From positions 1 to 64,000 of the forward strand of contig CALNHX010007548.1 in NCBI GenBank assembly GCA_940337035.1: a stretch of DNA of 64,000 nucleotides. Reading direction: 5' to 3'. A program made the position numbers and the translations under genes. Source of the DNA: Agriotes lineatus (lineage: Eukaryota; Arthropoda; Insecta; Coleoptera; Elateridae). Below, in pieces: positions 22,727-34,141 of this stretch (position 1 is its first letter; every line of letters begins with the position of its first letter). Under the pieces are notes generated by a model, which worked only from the letters and a program-made list of their open reading frames with translations, was not told where the DNA came from and made no database searches.

Positions 22727-24589
22727 TGAACAACAGCAGACTGTTTTGGTTTGTGATGTTCAGTTACTCTTTTCAAATAGGCAAACTTAATTTTTTTTTA
22801 AATATTGATATTCTGTGTATTCTTAGACATAATTTTAGCATTGAAAGGACTGACCAAAGGGAATGTAATGTGCCAGTTCTAAATTCTGAAGTATTTTTCA
22901 ACCAAATTTGAAGTTGCAAGATATCAGTATGCAAAAAATAACGTATACAACACGTATGAAAGCCACTTGTTTTCATTCGTTTGATTGATGCACCTTTTGC
23001 TGTGCATCAACATTCAAACTCAATAAAAAGTATCGCTTTCATCACTAATTCTACAAATAACGATTTTAACTCTGAAAGCAAATGTTAAAACGCCCATTCT
23101 ACAATTTATTTTCCCCTGTGCTTTTTATATTTATTAAATGCTATAGTTCTGAGAGGATCATCATACATAGGTCTCAAGTCAGTATCCTATTAATTTTTTT
23201 TCTGTAATTATATAATAATATATTTACAGAAATTGCTACAAACCTAGATACTTTGTTTTGATGATCGTGACAAAATAAAGCGGCAATCTGCGAACTATAT
23301 TGTTCTAGAACTAATCCAGACAATTTTTGCTTAATACTGTATGAAGTTATTACCTGCTGGAAATTCTGGATAACAACTTCAGTAGCTTGTCGAAAAACAG
23401 ATGAAAAATTGCTAGAAGGGTGTATTATAGTAGGTATGAATCCTATAGTGTGAGTTACGGTGCGTGTTAAAGTTTGGCCTTTACTCAAAAAGTCTTTATT
23501 GGGGCACTAGAAATAAAGATAGGATGAAGGCCTGGGGATCCCTTTTGAAAAACTACCCCAAAACCACCCCCGAAGGTACATTTTTTTAGTTTTTGCCAAT
23601 TTTCTCAGAAACTATTACTTTTTTGAAAAAATGTCAAAAGCCCTAATTTAAAGAGAATAAAATTTCCTATCGAATGGTGTATAACATGTTTATTTTTAAC
23701 AAAAAAATGAATCCTAAAACAACCCCAAAACTATTGCAAAAATACATTCGCTCTATGATTTCCTACTTTATTCAAAATTTTCAATTTTGAACAGGTGAAA
23801 CGTTGTCAGTTCAATACATAAATACTCTGTACAGTCTTGGTTATGTGAGATAGCAAAAAGATAAACTTAAAATACAAAATATTAAAAAAAAACAAAATAT
23901 AAAACTTTACAATACTAAAAACAAGATTAAACATACCTATATATTTCCTACTTAAAAAAAAGTTTTTACCAGATGAAACATTGTGAGTCCAATAAATAAA
24001 TACCTACTCGTCTTATATTAATTTATAAGTTAGATAAGATGAACATAAAATACAGAATAATCAAAAATATACCAAAGAATTTACAATATAATAATGAAAT
24101 CAAGATTTTGAACACACACATTTGCATAATAAAGTACAGGAAAGTATTTTTTACAACTGCGTGCTTTAAGACAACCCTTCTTACAGTTACATTTGATCAA
24201 GTCCTCGCAAGCTTTACTTACTTGTGGGATTAATATCCACTTTGGGATAAGTTTGCCCTCGGGAGATTTTACCCAGCCAAAATCAGAGGGATCTGGAGCA
24301 TGAATCAGTTGCTCTTTGGCAGAAACCCATATGCTCGCTTGATACAGAGCCGTTTTGCAGTGTAGCATTAGGGCATCCTGCGTAGGAGGTAGAGACTCTG
24401 GGTTATTGTTCCGGTGACCAAATATCTCCTTTCTAAGCTGGTTCGAACCTTTTGATTCTCTGCCGTAAATTTTAACAAAAAATGTTTATAGTTCACTGAA
24501 CAAGGGTGAGTTCAATAGTTGTAAATGGCTTATTTAAAATCTCACACATTCTCCTCCTCTTTGCATTGCAAGGAATGCGGTCCCTTTTT

Positions 24590-25250
24590 ACTTCCTTTTA
24601 CGATAAAGGAAGTATTGGATTCACCCCAAAAATTCGAAATTGAGTTTTCAACAGATCTTCACGTTTTAGAGTCCCCTGATCCCAAAAAACATATTTTTTT
24701 TCATTGGTCTGTGTGTCTGTGTGTCTGTGTGTCTGTCTGTCTGTCTGTCTGTCTGTGAACAGAATATCTCAAAAACGGAAAGAGGTATGGCTTTGAAACT
24801 TCATATATAAGTTTTTTGTACTATGCAGATGCGACAGCAAGCTTTTGAAGAAAATCGCATAACCGGAAGTAGGTGTTTACTCTTGTGATTTTTCAGTTTT
24901 TTTCGATTTTTTCAAAAACGGCTCTAACGATTTTTTTCAAACTTTACATTTTTATTACATTTTTAATGTGCATTGACGTGAGATAGGTGATTTTCCAATT
25001 GAATACTTCTAAAGTGGGTTTCTTTTGTTTTTTTTTCTATTTTTTTTATTAACTCCTATTTTAAATAGAACACCCGGTATATTATTACATTTTTGAATTC
25101 TCCTTAAAATTTTAGAGAAAATTTGTCTCTTCAACTAACGCTCTATTTTGTACCGTTTTTGTAGAATTCGTAATTTTTAAAATTTTTGACAAATGCTTAA
25201 AATAAAAAATTAAATTTTTGACTAATTATAAGATAACTGTAAAAGGAAGT
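24590..25250. repeat. Non-coding element with inverted ACTTCCTTTTAC ends
   Basis: ACTTCCTTTTAC at 24590-24601 and its exact inverse at 25239-25250. It carries a GTGT/GTCT microsatellite, then the phrase ATCTCAAAAACGGAAAGAGG, a combination found in many arthropod repeats. Exact outer limits and target duplication are uncertain. Confidence 0.5.
24707..24757 (+). repeat. (GTGTCT)/(GTCT) microsatellite
   Basis: Tandem GTGTGTCT units followed by GTCT units, part of the surrounding repeat. Confidence 0.85.
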
Positions 25251-27334
25251 TGTGTGAGTGTATCACACCAGATTTTTATCTTTCTCTTATCGACGACGTG
25301 GAATCACATCCTGTTAGGATGGTAAATAAGGGCAAAACGCGGCTAAGTTTTAACCCCAAAGCGTGGTAAAGGTTCCCGATATTTAATTTCTTTTTGTTTT
25401 TTCCCGTTGTAGAGCTGACTCTGATTCTGGCACTGGTACGGCAATTTTCTATTATGTCTGATTTAATGGACATTTTCCAATAACTATCCCACGCTATGTG
25501 CAACTGAGACATGTTTTAGAATTCTGAACATATGTATGTCAAGAAACATTTGTTTACATAATCTTCGAAAGTGATCGTGTCTGAAATGGGATTTAAAAGA
25601 TGTATCAGAGCACTGATATGACACCATCAAAACAGTAGAACTTAATCTCAAAGAATGTTGACCATTTTTAGAAGAAACCCAGAGAAAGTTTAAGTATTTA
25701 TATATTGACAGACTTATTTTCAAGCATAATAAAAACAACACTTGCACATCATAGCAACAGCTATTTGGAAACTATAAACCTTTCAATGGCCAGCTTTAAC
25801 AAGCACCACCATCGATTACTACAGTATCAAAGTATTGAAGGATTCCGATTTCTGCTGTTTCAGCTATATCTGAGTTTTCTGCTTCGCTCAATATACAGCG
25901 TAAAATGTCGGATTTTTTTAGAATGAAACATTTTATCGACACTATCTCCAAAGTCAGGAGGAAATTTTTGAACTTCGTGAGCGAAAAATCATCTATATTT
26001 CCATTTCGTGACTGTCAATGATATGGATTGAATGTTTGACTTCAGAAATTTCTCCATTCAAGTTAACCAAGTCATCTCCAACCTCACTAAGAGGATTTCC
26101 TTTCATTCTAATAATACCTAATAAAGAGCTTACATCGTTCAAGAAATCATTCTGCGGCTTTTTGCCTTCATCATGGTGAAAAATATCAGATTCACAAGGC
26201 GGAACTAAGTTTGTGACGTACTGAAAAGCCCCAGTTTGTCCGCTTAATTCAGGGCTATATATTGCCCAATTCAATAATGACGCAGGATCTTGGGTAAGTC
26301 CTATAATGGTTGTTGGTTGTTAATACACTTACTTACCTTAATTTTCACAGATTTCTTATTCATACACTATTTTATGCCGTGTAATAACTAAGTATAATAT
26401 TGCGGTCATTCTACCTATTACGTTTACTGCGGTGCGGCTGAAAATTAAAAGCAGTTTTGCCTTGCAGTAGAGCGGAAAAAATTAATTTTAAAAATAACTG
26501 AAATAACTCAAAATAACTACATTTCTTCAAAATAAATAGACAATTAGAAGTTTAGTTTCTCATTTTATTAAATATATGTAGTATTAGTCTAGCTCGTCAC
26601 ATCTTTTTTAAATTTTACCCTATATTTACCACTTTTTTCGACTATTTATTAATTGATTATCGACAATATATATACCAATCGATGGGAAATTTTATTTTCT
26701 TTAAATTAGGGCTCTTGATCTTTTCCCGAAAATTAATAGTTTCCGAGGAAATTGCGAAAAACTAAAAAAATGTATCTTTGGGGTGGTTTTAGGGTGGTTT
26801 TTCAGGGAGGTTCGCCGGGCCTTCATCCTATCTTTTTTTCTAACCCTCCAATATACCAATTTCTAGTAAAGGCCAAACTTTAACACGCATGGTAACTCAC
26901 AACCCATTTTTATATGGGAATTAATACCTACTATTAATGCACAACGAGTATACTATCTTTCTTGTATTAAGACATTCTCCGGCAATTCTTCATTTGCGTG
27001 CATGCGCTCTTTGCAAATTTTACATCCGTCTCCAGTACTTTTTCTTGCCACATATCCAGCAATGTAAGCTGAAGTATAATACAAGAGTAGACGAAGGAAT
27101 TGTATTTTTTTGTCCAGCAGAATAAACTGGTTGTGAACGTCTTGTGGAATATATTTTTCTTTCACGTGTTCTTTAATAAAAGATGCTAATGTGTCTAGAA
27201 CACCCACAGATTCATCTTCTTTGCAATTTAGACCAGCAGAGTGTGGCGATACAAAATTATTGATTAGAAGAGTTTTATTTGAAGTAATGAAAGAAGAACA
27301 TGTGGGATTGATATTTCGGAAACAATGCTGAAGT

Positions 27335-27577
27335 GGAAAGTTCTATTCTGGGAAAAAAACAAAATAAATAAATAAATTATTAATGGTCCAGCATTCACTG
27401 CATGGATTGGGGAAACCAGAAAAACCCAGTCAGACCAAATTAGTCTTTTATTGTTTGAATACAAGGTGTTAAACAAAGTTAAATCCTTAAGTAGGTATAA
27501 ATGATGTGTTAATACAAAAAAAATGAACTTCTATAATATTTCAATAAGTAAAAATAAAAAATAAAATAAAATAAAAA
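27335..27577. other. Copia 3' flank, no 3' LTR recognised
   Basis: AT-rich, with AAATAAATAAATAAATTATT. It lies between the copia stop codon and the truncated P-type copy D. It does not resemble the 5' LTR at 53.45-53.65 kb. Confidence 0.4.
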
Positions 27578-27674
27578 TTACTTCATTCCAATATTCATTC
27601 GTATTTGCTGGAACTTCGGTGGAGGCAGTGCTTTGGTAAAACCATCAGCTAGCTGTTCTCCTGTGGGAATATAT
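27578..27674 (-). pseudogene. Copia RNase H, last 31 codons
   Basis: Reads YIPTGEQLADGFTKALPPPK and ends RMNIGMK-stop, matching the conserved C-terminus (YIPTxxQLADxFTKxLP) of copia Pol. It continues directly from the codons at 37389 on the far side of gypsy-1. Confidence 0.88.
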
Positions 27675-28014
27675 TGTTGCGTACCAAAATACACAAACTG
27701 GTTTTTTAAAAAGTTTATTCTGACACCAGGGCAGCTTTGTACATAGGAGGCTCCCTACTCCTTTATTATTGAACACAAGATATAATACAATAATAAAACG
27801 GAATTGACTGATTCAATCGATCACACAATGTATTGATTACCCAGCAATGCAACCGATGCTTGATGCTTACTGTATGGCCACGAATCAGGAACCAAGTTCC
27901 CACGATTTCGGGGGTTGTTTATATAGCGGGGACCAAGATACGGGTGCTTTATCTAACATTAATTATCTTAAGTGACGTATTTATGGGTTTTCCGGTCATA
28001 ATAGCCATGCAACA
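27675..28014 (-). repeat. Gypsy-1 3' LTR
   Basis: 340 bp with TGTTGC...GCAACA ends, nearly identical to 37064-37388. It carries about 15 extra bases near 27745. The adjacent internal base run (CCCCAGAGG in the element's orientation) is a weak polypurine tract. Confidence 0.9.
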
Positions 28015-28210
28015 CCTCTGGGGTGAATTAAATTTTGAACAGCTTTTTAAATCAAGTGAGAAATTTATATTGAATAGGCATCTATGCGTGGCTGCTATGA
28101 TACGGGTTCCTCATTATAATTATAAGTGCACGTGTCGTTATAGTTAATGGATTATAAACTCTTACATTTATCCTACAATTATTAAATATAGCTTATTATA
28201 ATATGCAATT

Positions 28211-30438
28211 TTATTTCTGATTAATTGGAGTAGACTCCGAGGAAACGTTCATCATCTTCACTGATCTTCTCGTTGAATACTTTTTGGGCGATTCTGGAAC
28301 AGAGATGATGGAATTCGGTGGAAAATCAATCTCTTCGAGATCAGCATTGTAAGTTGCTAGAGGAATTGTTTGAGGAGTCGTCTTCTCCTTGTTATGCGAT
28401 TGATTATAAATAGTAATACATGGGTAACAACATGATGAACTAATTTTCTTCAGGGGGTCCCTGGTTCCTTGGCACAGCACAGATACTTTTTTTTAGTAAG
28501 GAAAGCACTCCTAGCCATTTGAAAAAGTTATATAGGAAGGTCGCTAATATTATGCCACCAACAATTGATAGTAGAGTAGTGTACCAACTTCAATGTTTAA
28601 TAATAAAAGGTTGTTAAGTTGTTGCTGTAGAATCTCGTCGAACTGGTTTAACTTGTGAATCGCGAATTTTAGTTCGTCTAGATTTAAGTCCGTTAACGTC
28701 ACTGGTTGAAGTGGAATAGAGTCTAAAGAAATGTTTCTTTTTATTGTTGCACAACAATCGTCCTCAATAATGTCAGTAATTGGAATTTTGGTAGAAATGT
28801 TCATTATACCCACGACTGCTTGAGCATCGAGAATAGTGTGGTCAGTATAAGCCTTACAATCGGCGTCGAGTAATCCAATTTTATTTAGAACTTCTTCACT
28901 GGTCGTGTCGTGACAGAGAATATTCAGGGCCGGTTGCAGAAAGCTATGTTAAGTCCGGTGTTAGCTAACATCGCGTCAAAGTGAACAAAAACGCATCAAA
29001 TCTCAAATGCTTATGGTAACTAATACATTAGTAAACAAAATTTGATGCGATTTGTTCACTTTGACGCGATGTTAGCTAACACGAGACTTAACATTGCTTT
29101 CTGCAACCGGCCCTCAATGTTGTAGGCTTCGAAAGGATGTAATCCATTGGTTATTAAAAACTTGTGCCATATCTCCGCGTCCGCGGTAGATGGTTTTCAC
29201 CTTGCAGGATTTAGGGATCGACGTTAAGCCTTTGGAAAACAGTTGTATTTCGCAGACTGGTTGGTCAGTTCGCATGAATAAGGAAGTTCATTTGCACATC
29301 CATTCTTGTGGAGTGTATTGTACATTTACACAGGTCGTTGAACACTGTATAGACTGTTCTCGTGGTGGATGCTAGGATGAAGGATTTTGAAGGTTCAATG
29401 TAAGAATAGAGATTCTGGTTACCACGATGAGGGGTTTGTAGAGGATGTATTTTGTACATGTCATATGTGATTGAATTAGCTAAAGGTATATTGTAGTTAA
29501 TAATAAACAATTTTTCGCTAATAAAAGAAGACACTTGAATAATTTATAGTAAATGTATGCATTACTTAACGTAGGTTCCAATGGTAAAGTATTTTTAGTA
29601 GCTATAACTAATAGTTCCTTAACTAAACCTTGTGGATGCAAGATTTAAAAATTTATAAACCGTGGCGAATCAACGTAATACTATTCGGGTAGTCTTTTAC
29701 TACTGAACTAATTCGTCCGTCATTTCGACTAATATAATGTTATTAGGTGATTCGTGACTTTTAATTCAAAATTTAGCTTTTTCTTGATTAGTTGTTATTT
29801 TCTTAATGAATTTATTGAAGTTTTTCAAATTCTCATTCTTAATTTTATCATTTTTATTTAATGAAGCTAGCGATTGGTTAAAGTTTGAAATGGTCGAGGA
29901 AATTACTCTTACTTGTTGCTGCATAAGCGTATGTGTTTGCCTTTGGTCAGCAATAAGAGAATTGATCGAATCTGAACAAAATTTCGCGTCTTCTGCACTT
30001 GGTGTGGCGAATAACCATTTTATGCCGTTGCCAATACCATCGATCAACCCTCGCTTTTTGCGAGTGGATTCCTCGTAATTTTGATGTGAAATTATGGTAT
30101 ATCCGTTTTTTAACGATTTTAATTTATTTCCAACATACTGAAGTTGGTTAATGCAATGCAATTCAATACGAGTCCACCTAAAATTGGAACATAATGCCAT
30201 TGTTTTATCGTAATATGCATACGAGTTATGAATTTGATTATCTATATGGTCAAGTTAAAATAAGAGAGTAGAGAGAATTTTCGGTTTGAGATTTTTGTCT
30301 TGCACATATACGAATAGAAGAGTCCGCTGGACGAGTTGATGGAGTGATTTGGAAGCTAAAGGTAAGGGGAATCATGAGAAGGAGAGTAAGGCTAATCGTT
30401 ATTCTCATTTTCGATTCCTTCAGGCGTATCTGAAACAT
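28211..30438 (-). pseudogene. Gypsy-1 env (envelope glycoprotein), broken
   Basis: Type I membrane fusion protein of insect errantivirus/baculovirus-F type. The first exon-like piece (30438-30250) has a hydrophobic signal peptide. 30200-29766 has a basic cleavage site, RKKR, followed by GLIDGIGNGIKWLF as the fusion-peptide region and a heptad-rich helix. Later pieces at 29534-29265, 28813-28550 and 28480-28211 carry ectodomain and cytoplasmic-tail similarity to the gypsy-2 env. The reading frame is broken several times and by a 187-bp MITE. Not functional as it stands. Confidence 0.75.
28927..29113. repeat. MITE in gypsy-1 env
   Basis: 187 bp with inverted ends beginning GGGCCGGTTGCAGAAAGC and flanked by TCA at 28924-28926 and 29114-29116. 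Arms of about 60 bp include GTTAGCTAACATCGCGTCAA. Confidence 0.88.
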
Positions 30439-30572
30439 AAGGTTTCAGCATGTTAAAATGATATGTTCGAATTTTGTTTTTCGTTAGCTTGCCTAGGTAA
30501 TCAGGGTGCAGTTGCTTGCTTGTATTTTTGCCGCTGCATTGTACAGAAGTACTAGGTCATTTCTTTAAAATC

Positions 30573-31430
30573 AAGGCCAAACTGCATTCCCACGTAGCCC
30601 ATGTGGCCCCAAATTAAACCTTATAAATAACCATTTAACACGCATTATATGATCCCCTTGTTGCCTTAACGTTTCACAACAACAAAATTGTTAATATCAA
30701 AAACAAGTGGAACCATAACCTAACATAAAAGAAAAATTATGGCCAAAATACCAACACGAGCGGTGTGGTTATAAAAGAAGATAATATTACAAAATATACT
30801 TTTGCTCTTTACTCATTACACTACGCCACAATCCAAATAAAAAAGGCAGTGGTAGCCTAGCAACCCATCGAAACAGCCAAGATCGGCTCACACAATAAAA
30901 TTTCACCCCAAGTTTTCAACGAGAAGATAAATAAAAAATAGAATAAAAACCTACACATGAAATAACGCCCAATAACATAGGTGTTAAAAAAAAAACGTCC
31001 AAATTAACCAAAAATAAAAATTTGAATCCATCCTCATAACAAACGTAAAAAACTAATGATTAAAAATCTAAAACGATTTATCATTCATATTCCTTCGCAA
31101 ATCAATGTTTCAAACACAAGGACTCAATATTATGAAACACTTTGGATACTAAGATTAAAAAACGTACATGAAAAATGTCTTAATGAGAGAAGTTTAAACT
31201 GATATTCAACACAGATCCATTATCAAATATTTGAAAAAAAAATAAATTAATTTCAAGATGAGATTAAAACAGATTACATGTCATTCTGATTAACAATTGT
31301 CCCATTTTTAAAACATATATGTCTGATGAAGCTAACTCGATTTAGCGAAACGTTTACATTTTATCCATGAAGTTTTAACAATAAAATTTTAATGTGTCTT
31401 GACAAAAATGTTTTCTTAGAAACACATAGT
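30573..31430. repeat. Insert in gypsy-1 integrase, possible Penelope-like piece
   Basis: Separates the integrase tail (LHPDYLGKLTKNKIRTYHF, about 30540-30440) from the rest of integrase (32340 on). No protein seen. At 31323-31351 it has CTGATGA, a GCTAA/TTAGC stem and GAAAC, the layout of a hammerhead ribozyme core of the kind reported in Penelope-like elements. Identification is tentative. Confidence 0.35.
31323..31351 (+). ncRNA. Possible hammerhead-ribozyme-like core
   Basis: CTGATGA (31323-31329), then a stem GCTAA(31331-31335)/TTAGC(31342-31346) with a 6-nt loop, then GAAAC (31347-31351). One extra A lies before the stem, and a clear stem III with a cleavage triplet was not established. 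Could be chance. Confidence 0.3.
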
Positions 31431-32207
31431 TAATAGTAATTTATTATACAAGACGATAAAGTTAAATTTTATCCACGAGTGAATCGTTTAACGTCAAGAC
31501 GAAGTCGAGACGTTAATGATTCAAGAGTTGATAGAAATAACTTTATCGTCGTGTATAATACAATATTTTTTTCTATAGCAAGAACTTTAACAATTTCAAA
31601 GAAAATAATGACATTTCAAAATGTCAGTAGCTAGATTGGGTTGCTACGATAATACGAAGCTGTCATATTTAATTTAAACAAAAGTTAGAAAATTAAATTA
31701 CTTTTTTCTATAGCACATGTTAAAGTGTGCTTTTATCAACTCAAAACAAAAGGTCAAGTTTTACTTTAACAGCAAGGGTAGATAAAGTAGCACTTTAACA
31801 TCAAGGATAGATAAAGTAATTTAATTTTCTAAATTTTGTTTAAATTTAATATGACAGCTTCGTATTATCGTAGCAACCCAATCCAGCTACTGACATTTTG
31901 AAATGTGACTGACTGTCATTATTTTCTTTTGAAATTGTTAAAATTCTTGCTATAGAAAAAAATATTGTATTATACACGACGATAAAGTTATTTCTATCCA
32001 CTCTTGAATCATTAACGTCTCGACTTCGTCTCGACGTTAAACGATTCACTCGTGGATAAAATTTAACTTTATCGTCTTGTATAATAAATTACTATTATCT
32101 ATCCTTGATGTTAAAGTGCTACTTTATCTACCCTTGCTGTTAAAGTAAAACTTGACCTTTTGTTTTGAGTTGATAAAAGCACACTTTAACATGTGCTATA
32201 GAAAAAA
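31431..32207. repeat. Large fold-back element in gypsy-1 integrase
   Basis: Long inverted arms. TTTATTATACAAGACGATAA near 31440 is the inverse of TTATCGTCTTGTATAATAAA near 32070. Inner blocks (GACATTTCAAAATGTCAGTAG, TAGCACATGTTAAAGTGTGC, AGCAAGGGTAGATAAAGTAG) also recur inverted. The arms are hundreds of bases long with moderate divergence. The two halves differ in block order, suggesting nested or rearranged fold-backs. Confidence 0.8.
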
Positions 32208-32339
32208 CTAAATATTTTAGCTGAAAATGTTCTCTAATCGTGTGATTTGAGGAAGTGTTACTGGTGATTTTATAAAACCAGTGATTACATTTCAACTCAC
32301 ATGAAATTTAATATTGCAAAAACAGCTGTTAAACAAAAT

Positions 32340-33224
32340 TTAATTGTTGATTATGTCATAGTATTCCTTCGATTTTGTTTTTGCTAAAAGTTGTTGGTCC
32401 TTGGCAGTTTCTCGGACCTTTTGAAGTTTGGTAGCAAGTTCGCTCTCTAAATCTGAATAGTTCGGTTTCGATTTAGGTTTGCTAAGAAAATTTGGGATTT
32501 TTTGAATTTGACCGAAGACTAGCTCGTAAAGAGTAACTTGGGTAGACTTATGAATATGACTGTTAAAAGAGTAGATCGCAAAATTTATATATTGGTCCCA
32601 GTCGTCTCCGTCTTTGGAAGCGTAGCATTTAAGGTAGTCCTTTAGTGTTAAATGTGCTCGTTCAAGTGCCCCGTTGGTTTGAGGATGATAGGGACTGGTC
32701 AGTTTTTGTTTAATAGAAACCAATTTGTTTATTTCCTTAAAGGTACACGACGTGAATTCGCGTCCTTGATCTGGTAGAACAGATTCGGGAAACCCAAATT
32801 GATTGCAAAATTGTAGAAAGTGGATTGCGACAATTTTTGCGTTGTGCTCGGGCATTGCGTAGGCTTGAATGAATTTCGTTAGATCGTCTTGTATAGTTAA
32901 AATGAAACGATTTCCATTTGGAGTTTCAGGAAGGGGGCCTACGATGTCTAAAGCTATTTGTTCGCAAAATTTAGAGGAAGTGGTCGTAATGACCATTGGG
33001 CTTTTATTTGGTCTAAAATTTGTTTTAGATCGTTGACAAACGTCACATTTCCTAATGTATTCTTGGATATCGTCTTTCATTTTGCTCCAAAAATAATGCG
33101 TTTTAATTAAAAAATATGTCCGTTGGAATCCTTGATGGCCTGCTAAAGGACTATCGTGATATTCCTGCAAGACACGTTGAAATTCTTCTGGGTTTTTGAT
33201 GAGCGTTCGCGAATGATCTAACAT
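32340..33224 (-). pseudogene. Gypsy-1 integrase (interrupted)
   Basis: Inserts the DNA copy into the genome. Zinc-binding HHCC part: HQGFQRTYFLIKTHYFW and CDVCQRSK. Catalytic triad: LDIVGPLPE (Asp), LPDQGREFTS (Asp), HPQTNGALERAH (Glu). The frame is open for 294 aa, then runs out at YYDIINN, where a 1.8-kb insertion begins; the C-terminal part lies beyond it at about 30565-30440. Confidence 0.85.
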
Positions 33225-33478
33225 TTTATAATTATTGTCTACGAATACATATTGTAATAGACTTACTAAGGTATCGAATTTAATTTTGCAGTTTTGAATA
33301 GTGACATCAAATATGGTGAATTTTTTGTTTGATTAAAATCTAGTAATACTTTTAAATTCTTTAATGCATCGAATAATGTCTCGTATTCCGCAGAATCAAT
33401 AGTAAATTCTTTAATGAATATTAAGTATAGTTTGATTAGGAAGTCTGAGCTTGACTACGTTTGTAGGTTTGTGATTTT

Positions 33479-34141
33479 CTAAGGACGTATTTGGAAAATT
33501 CTTTTAATATAATTAACGTATAAATTTGACTCGAGAACGTCACAAGTTAAGGGAATAACAAAATTTTTAATTTGTGTGATTGCTGATTTATCATATTCGG
33601 GATCCTTTACGTCTAAATTTTTCTGATGAAATATTTGAAAATCCTTAAAATTTATTTCTTCTCTCGCTAAGATTGGACGGCGTAGAGCATCCGCATTTTG
33701 GTTATTTTTTCCTGGCTTGTAGTTAATTTCGAAATCGTATTCTAGCAATGTAAGACGCCATCTGACTAAGCGACTCGAAGGATCTTTGCAGTTCATCAGC
33801 CAAGTTAATGGTTTATGATCTGTTAATACGATAAATTTTTGCCCGAATAGGTAGGGTCTGTTGTTTGACAGAGCTTACAATTGCGAGAAGTTCCTTCTCT
33901 GTAGTGGAGTAATTCCTTTCGGCTTTATTCAAGGTGCGAGAATAATATGCAATTAGTAAATCGCTTCCTATTTTACCTTGAGAAAGAACAGAACCTATTG
34001 CTTCGTTAGAAGCATCCGTAGTTAGCAGAAATGGTTTGGTAAAATCTGGATACTGTAAGATAGGTTCAGTGACTACGATATTTTTTAATCTTTGAAAGGA
34101 ATCTTCACAATTCGAAGACCAACTGAAATTTTGGTCCTTCT
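33479..34141 (-). pseudogene. Gypsy-1 RNase H
   Basis: The RNase H region removes the RNA strand. The piece at 33796-33479 begins with the end of this domain (RLVRWRLTLLEYDFEINYKPGKNNQNADAL). The rest, up to the RT at 34142, is shifted in frame. The equivalent in gypsy-2 (43712-42948) is better kept. Confidence 0.7.

Larger units (their letters stand above)
24081..26274 (-). pseudogene. Uncharacterised transposon-borne gene, decayed
   Basis: Three minus-strand pieces look like one gene seen repeatedly in invertebrate genomes without an assigned function. 26274-25993 starts MNWAIYSPELSGQTGAFQYV and includes GNPLSEVGDDLVNLNG. 25512-25276 reads TGKNKKKLNIGNLYHALGLK then LTGCDSTSS, like the 'HAxTGCDTxS' motif of those proteins. 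24368-24081 reads WVSAKEQLIHAPDPSDFGWV then a Cys-rich tail (CNCKKGCLKARSCKK). A 0.7-kb repeat (24590-25250) lies between the last two. Frameshifts and stops separate all pieces. Its position inside an element with long inverted ends suggests it is the element's own gene. No DDE motif could be identified. Confidence 0.5.
23428..26933 (-). mobile_element. DNA element with about 300-bp inverted ends, TTA duplication
   Basis: Ends are TAGTAGGTATGAAT at 23428 and the inverse of TAGTAGGTATTAAT at 26933. Similarity between the inverted ends extends about 300 bp (GTGTTAAAGTTTGGCCTTTACT, GATAGGATGAAGGCC, CTATTAxTTTT blocks). Flanked by TTA at 23425-23427 and 26934-26936; without it the P-type copy reads straight through TGTATTAATGCAC. 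A 3-bp TTA site fits Harbinger-type integration, but the gene inside is not a recognised Harbinger transposase, so the superfamily is left open. Confidence 0.75.
22727..27334 (-). pseudogene. P-type transposase 3' half, copy D (split)
   Basis: 22727-23427 and 26934-27334 are one copy interrupted by a 3.5-kb element. The left part holds the 3' coding end (SSNFSSVFRQATEVVIQNFQ, LEQYSSQIAALFCHDHQNK); the right part holds KEHVKEKYIPQDV and a cysteine pair region (CKICKERMHANEELPEN). It stops at 27334 within the word CAATG, where copies B and C continue, and copia-type 3' sequence begins. Confidence 0.7.

Noticed and set aside
24700..24760. GTCT run considered as a regulatory tract
   Set aside because: Simple microsatellite within a dispersed repeat.
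18353..27334. Repeat array considered as CRISPR or satellite
   Set aside because: Units are over 1 kb and encode transposase pieces; no short repeat-spacer pattern, and the DNA is eukaryotic.
28211..30438. Gypsy env genes considered as functional envelope or co-opted fusion genes
   Set aside because: Both copies have several frame breaks and one holds a MITE; no intact frame.
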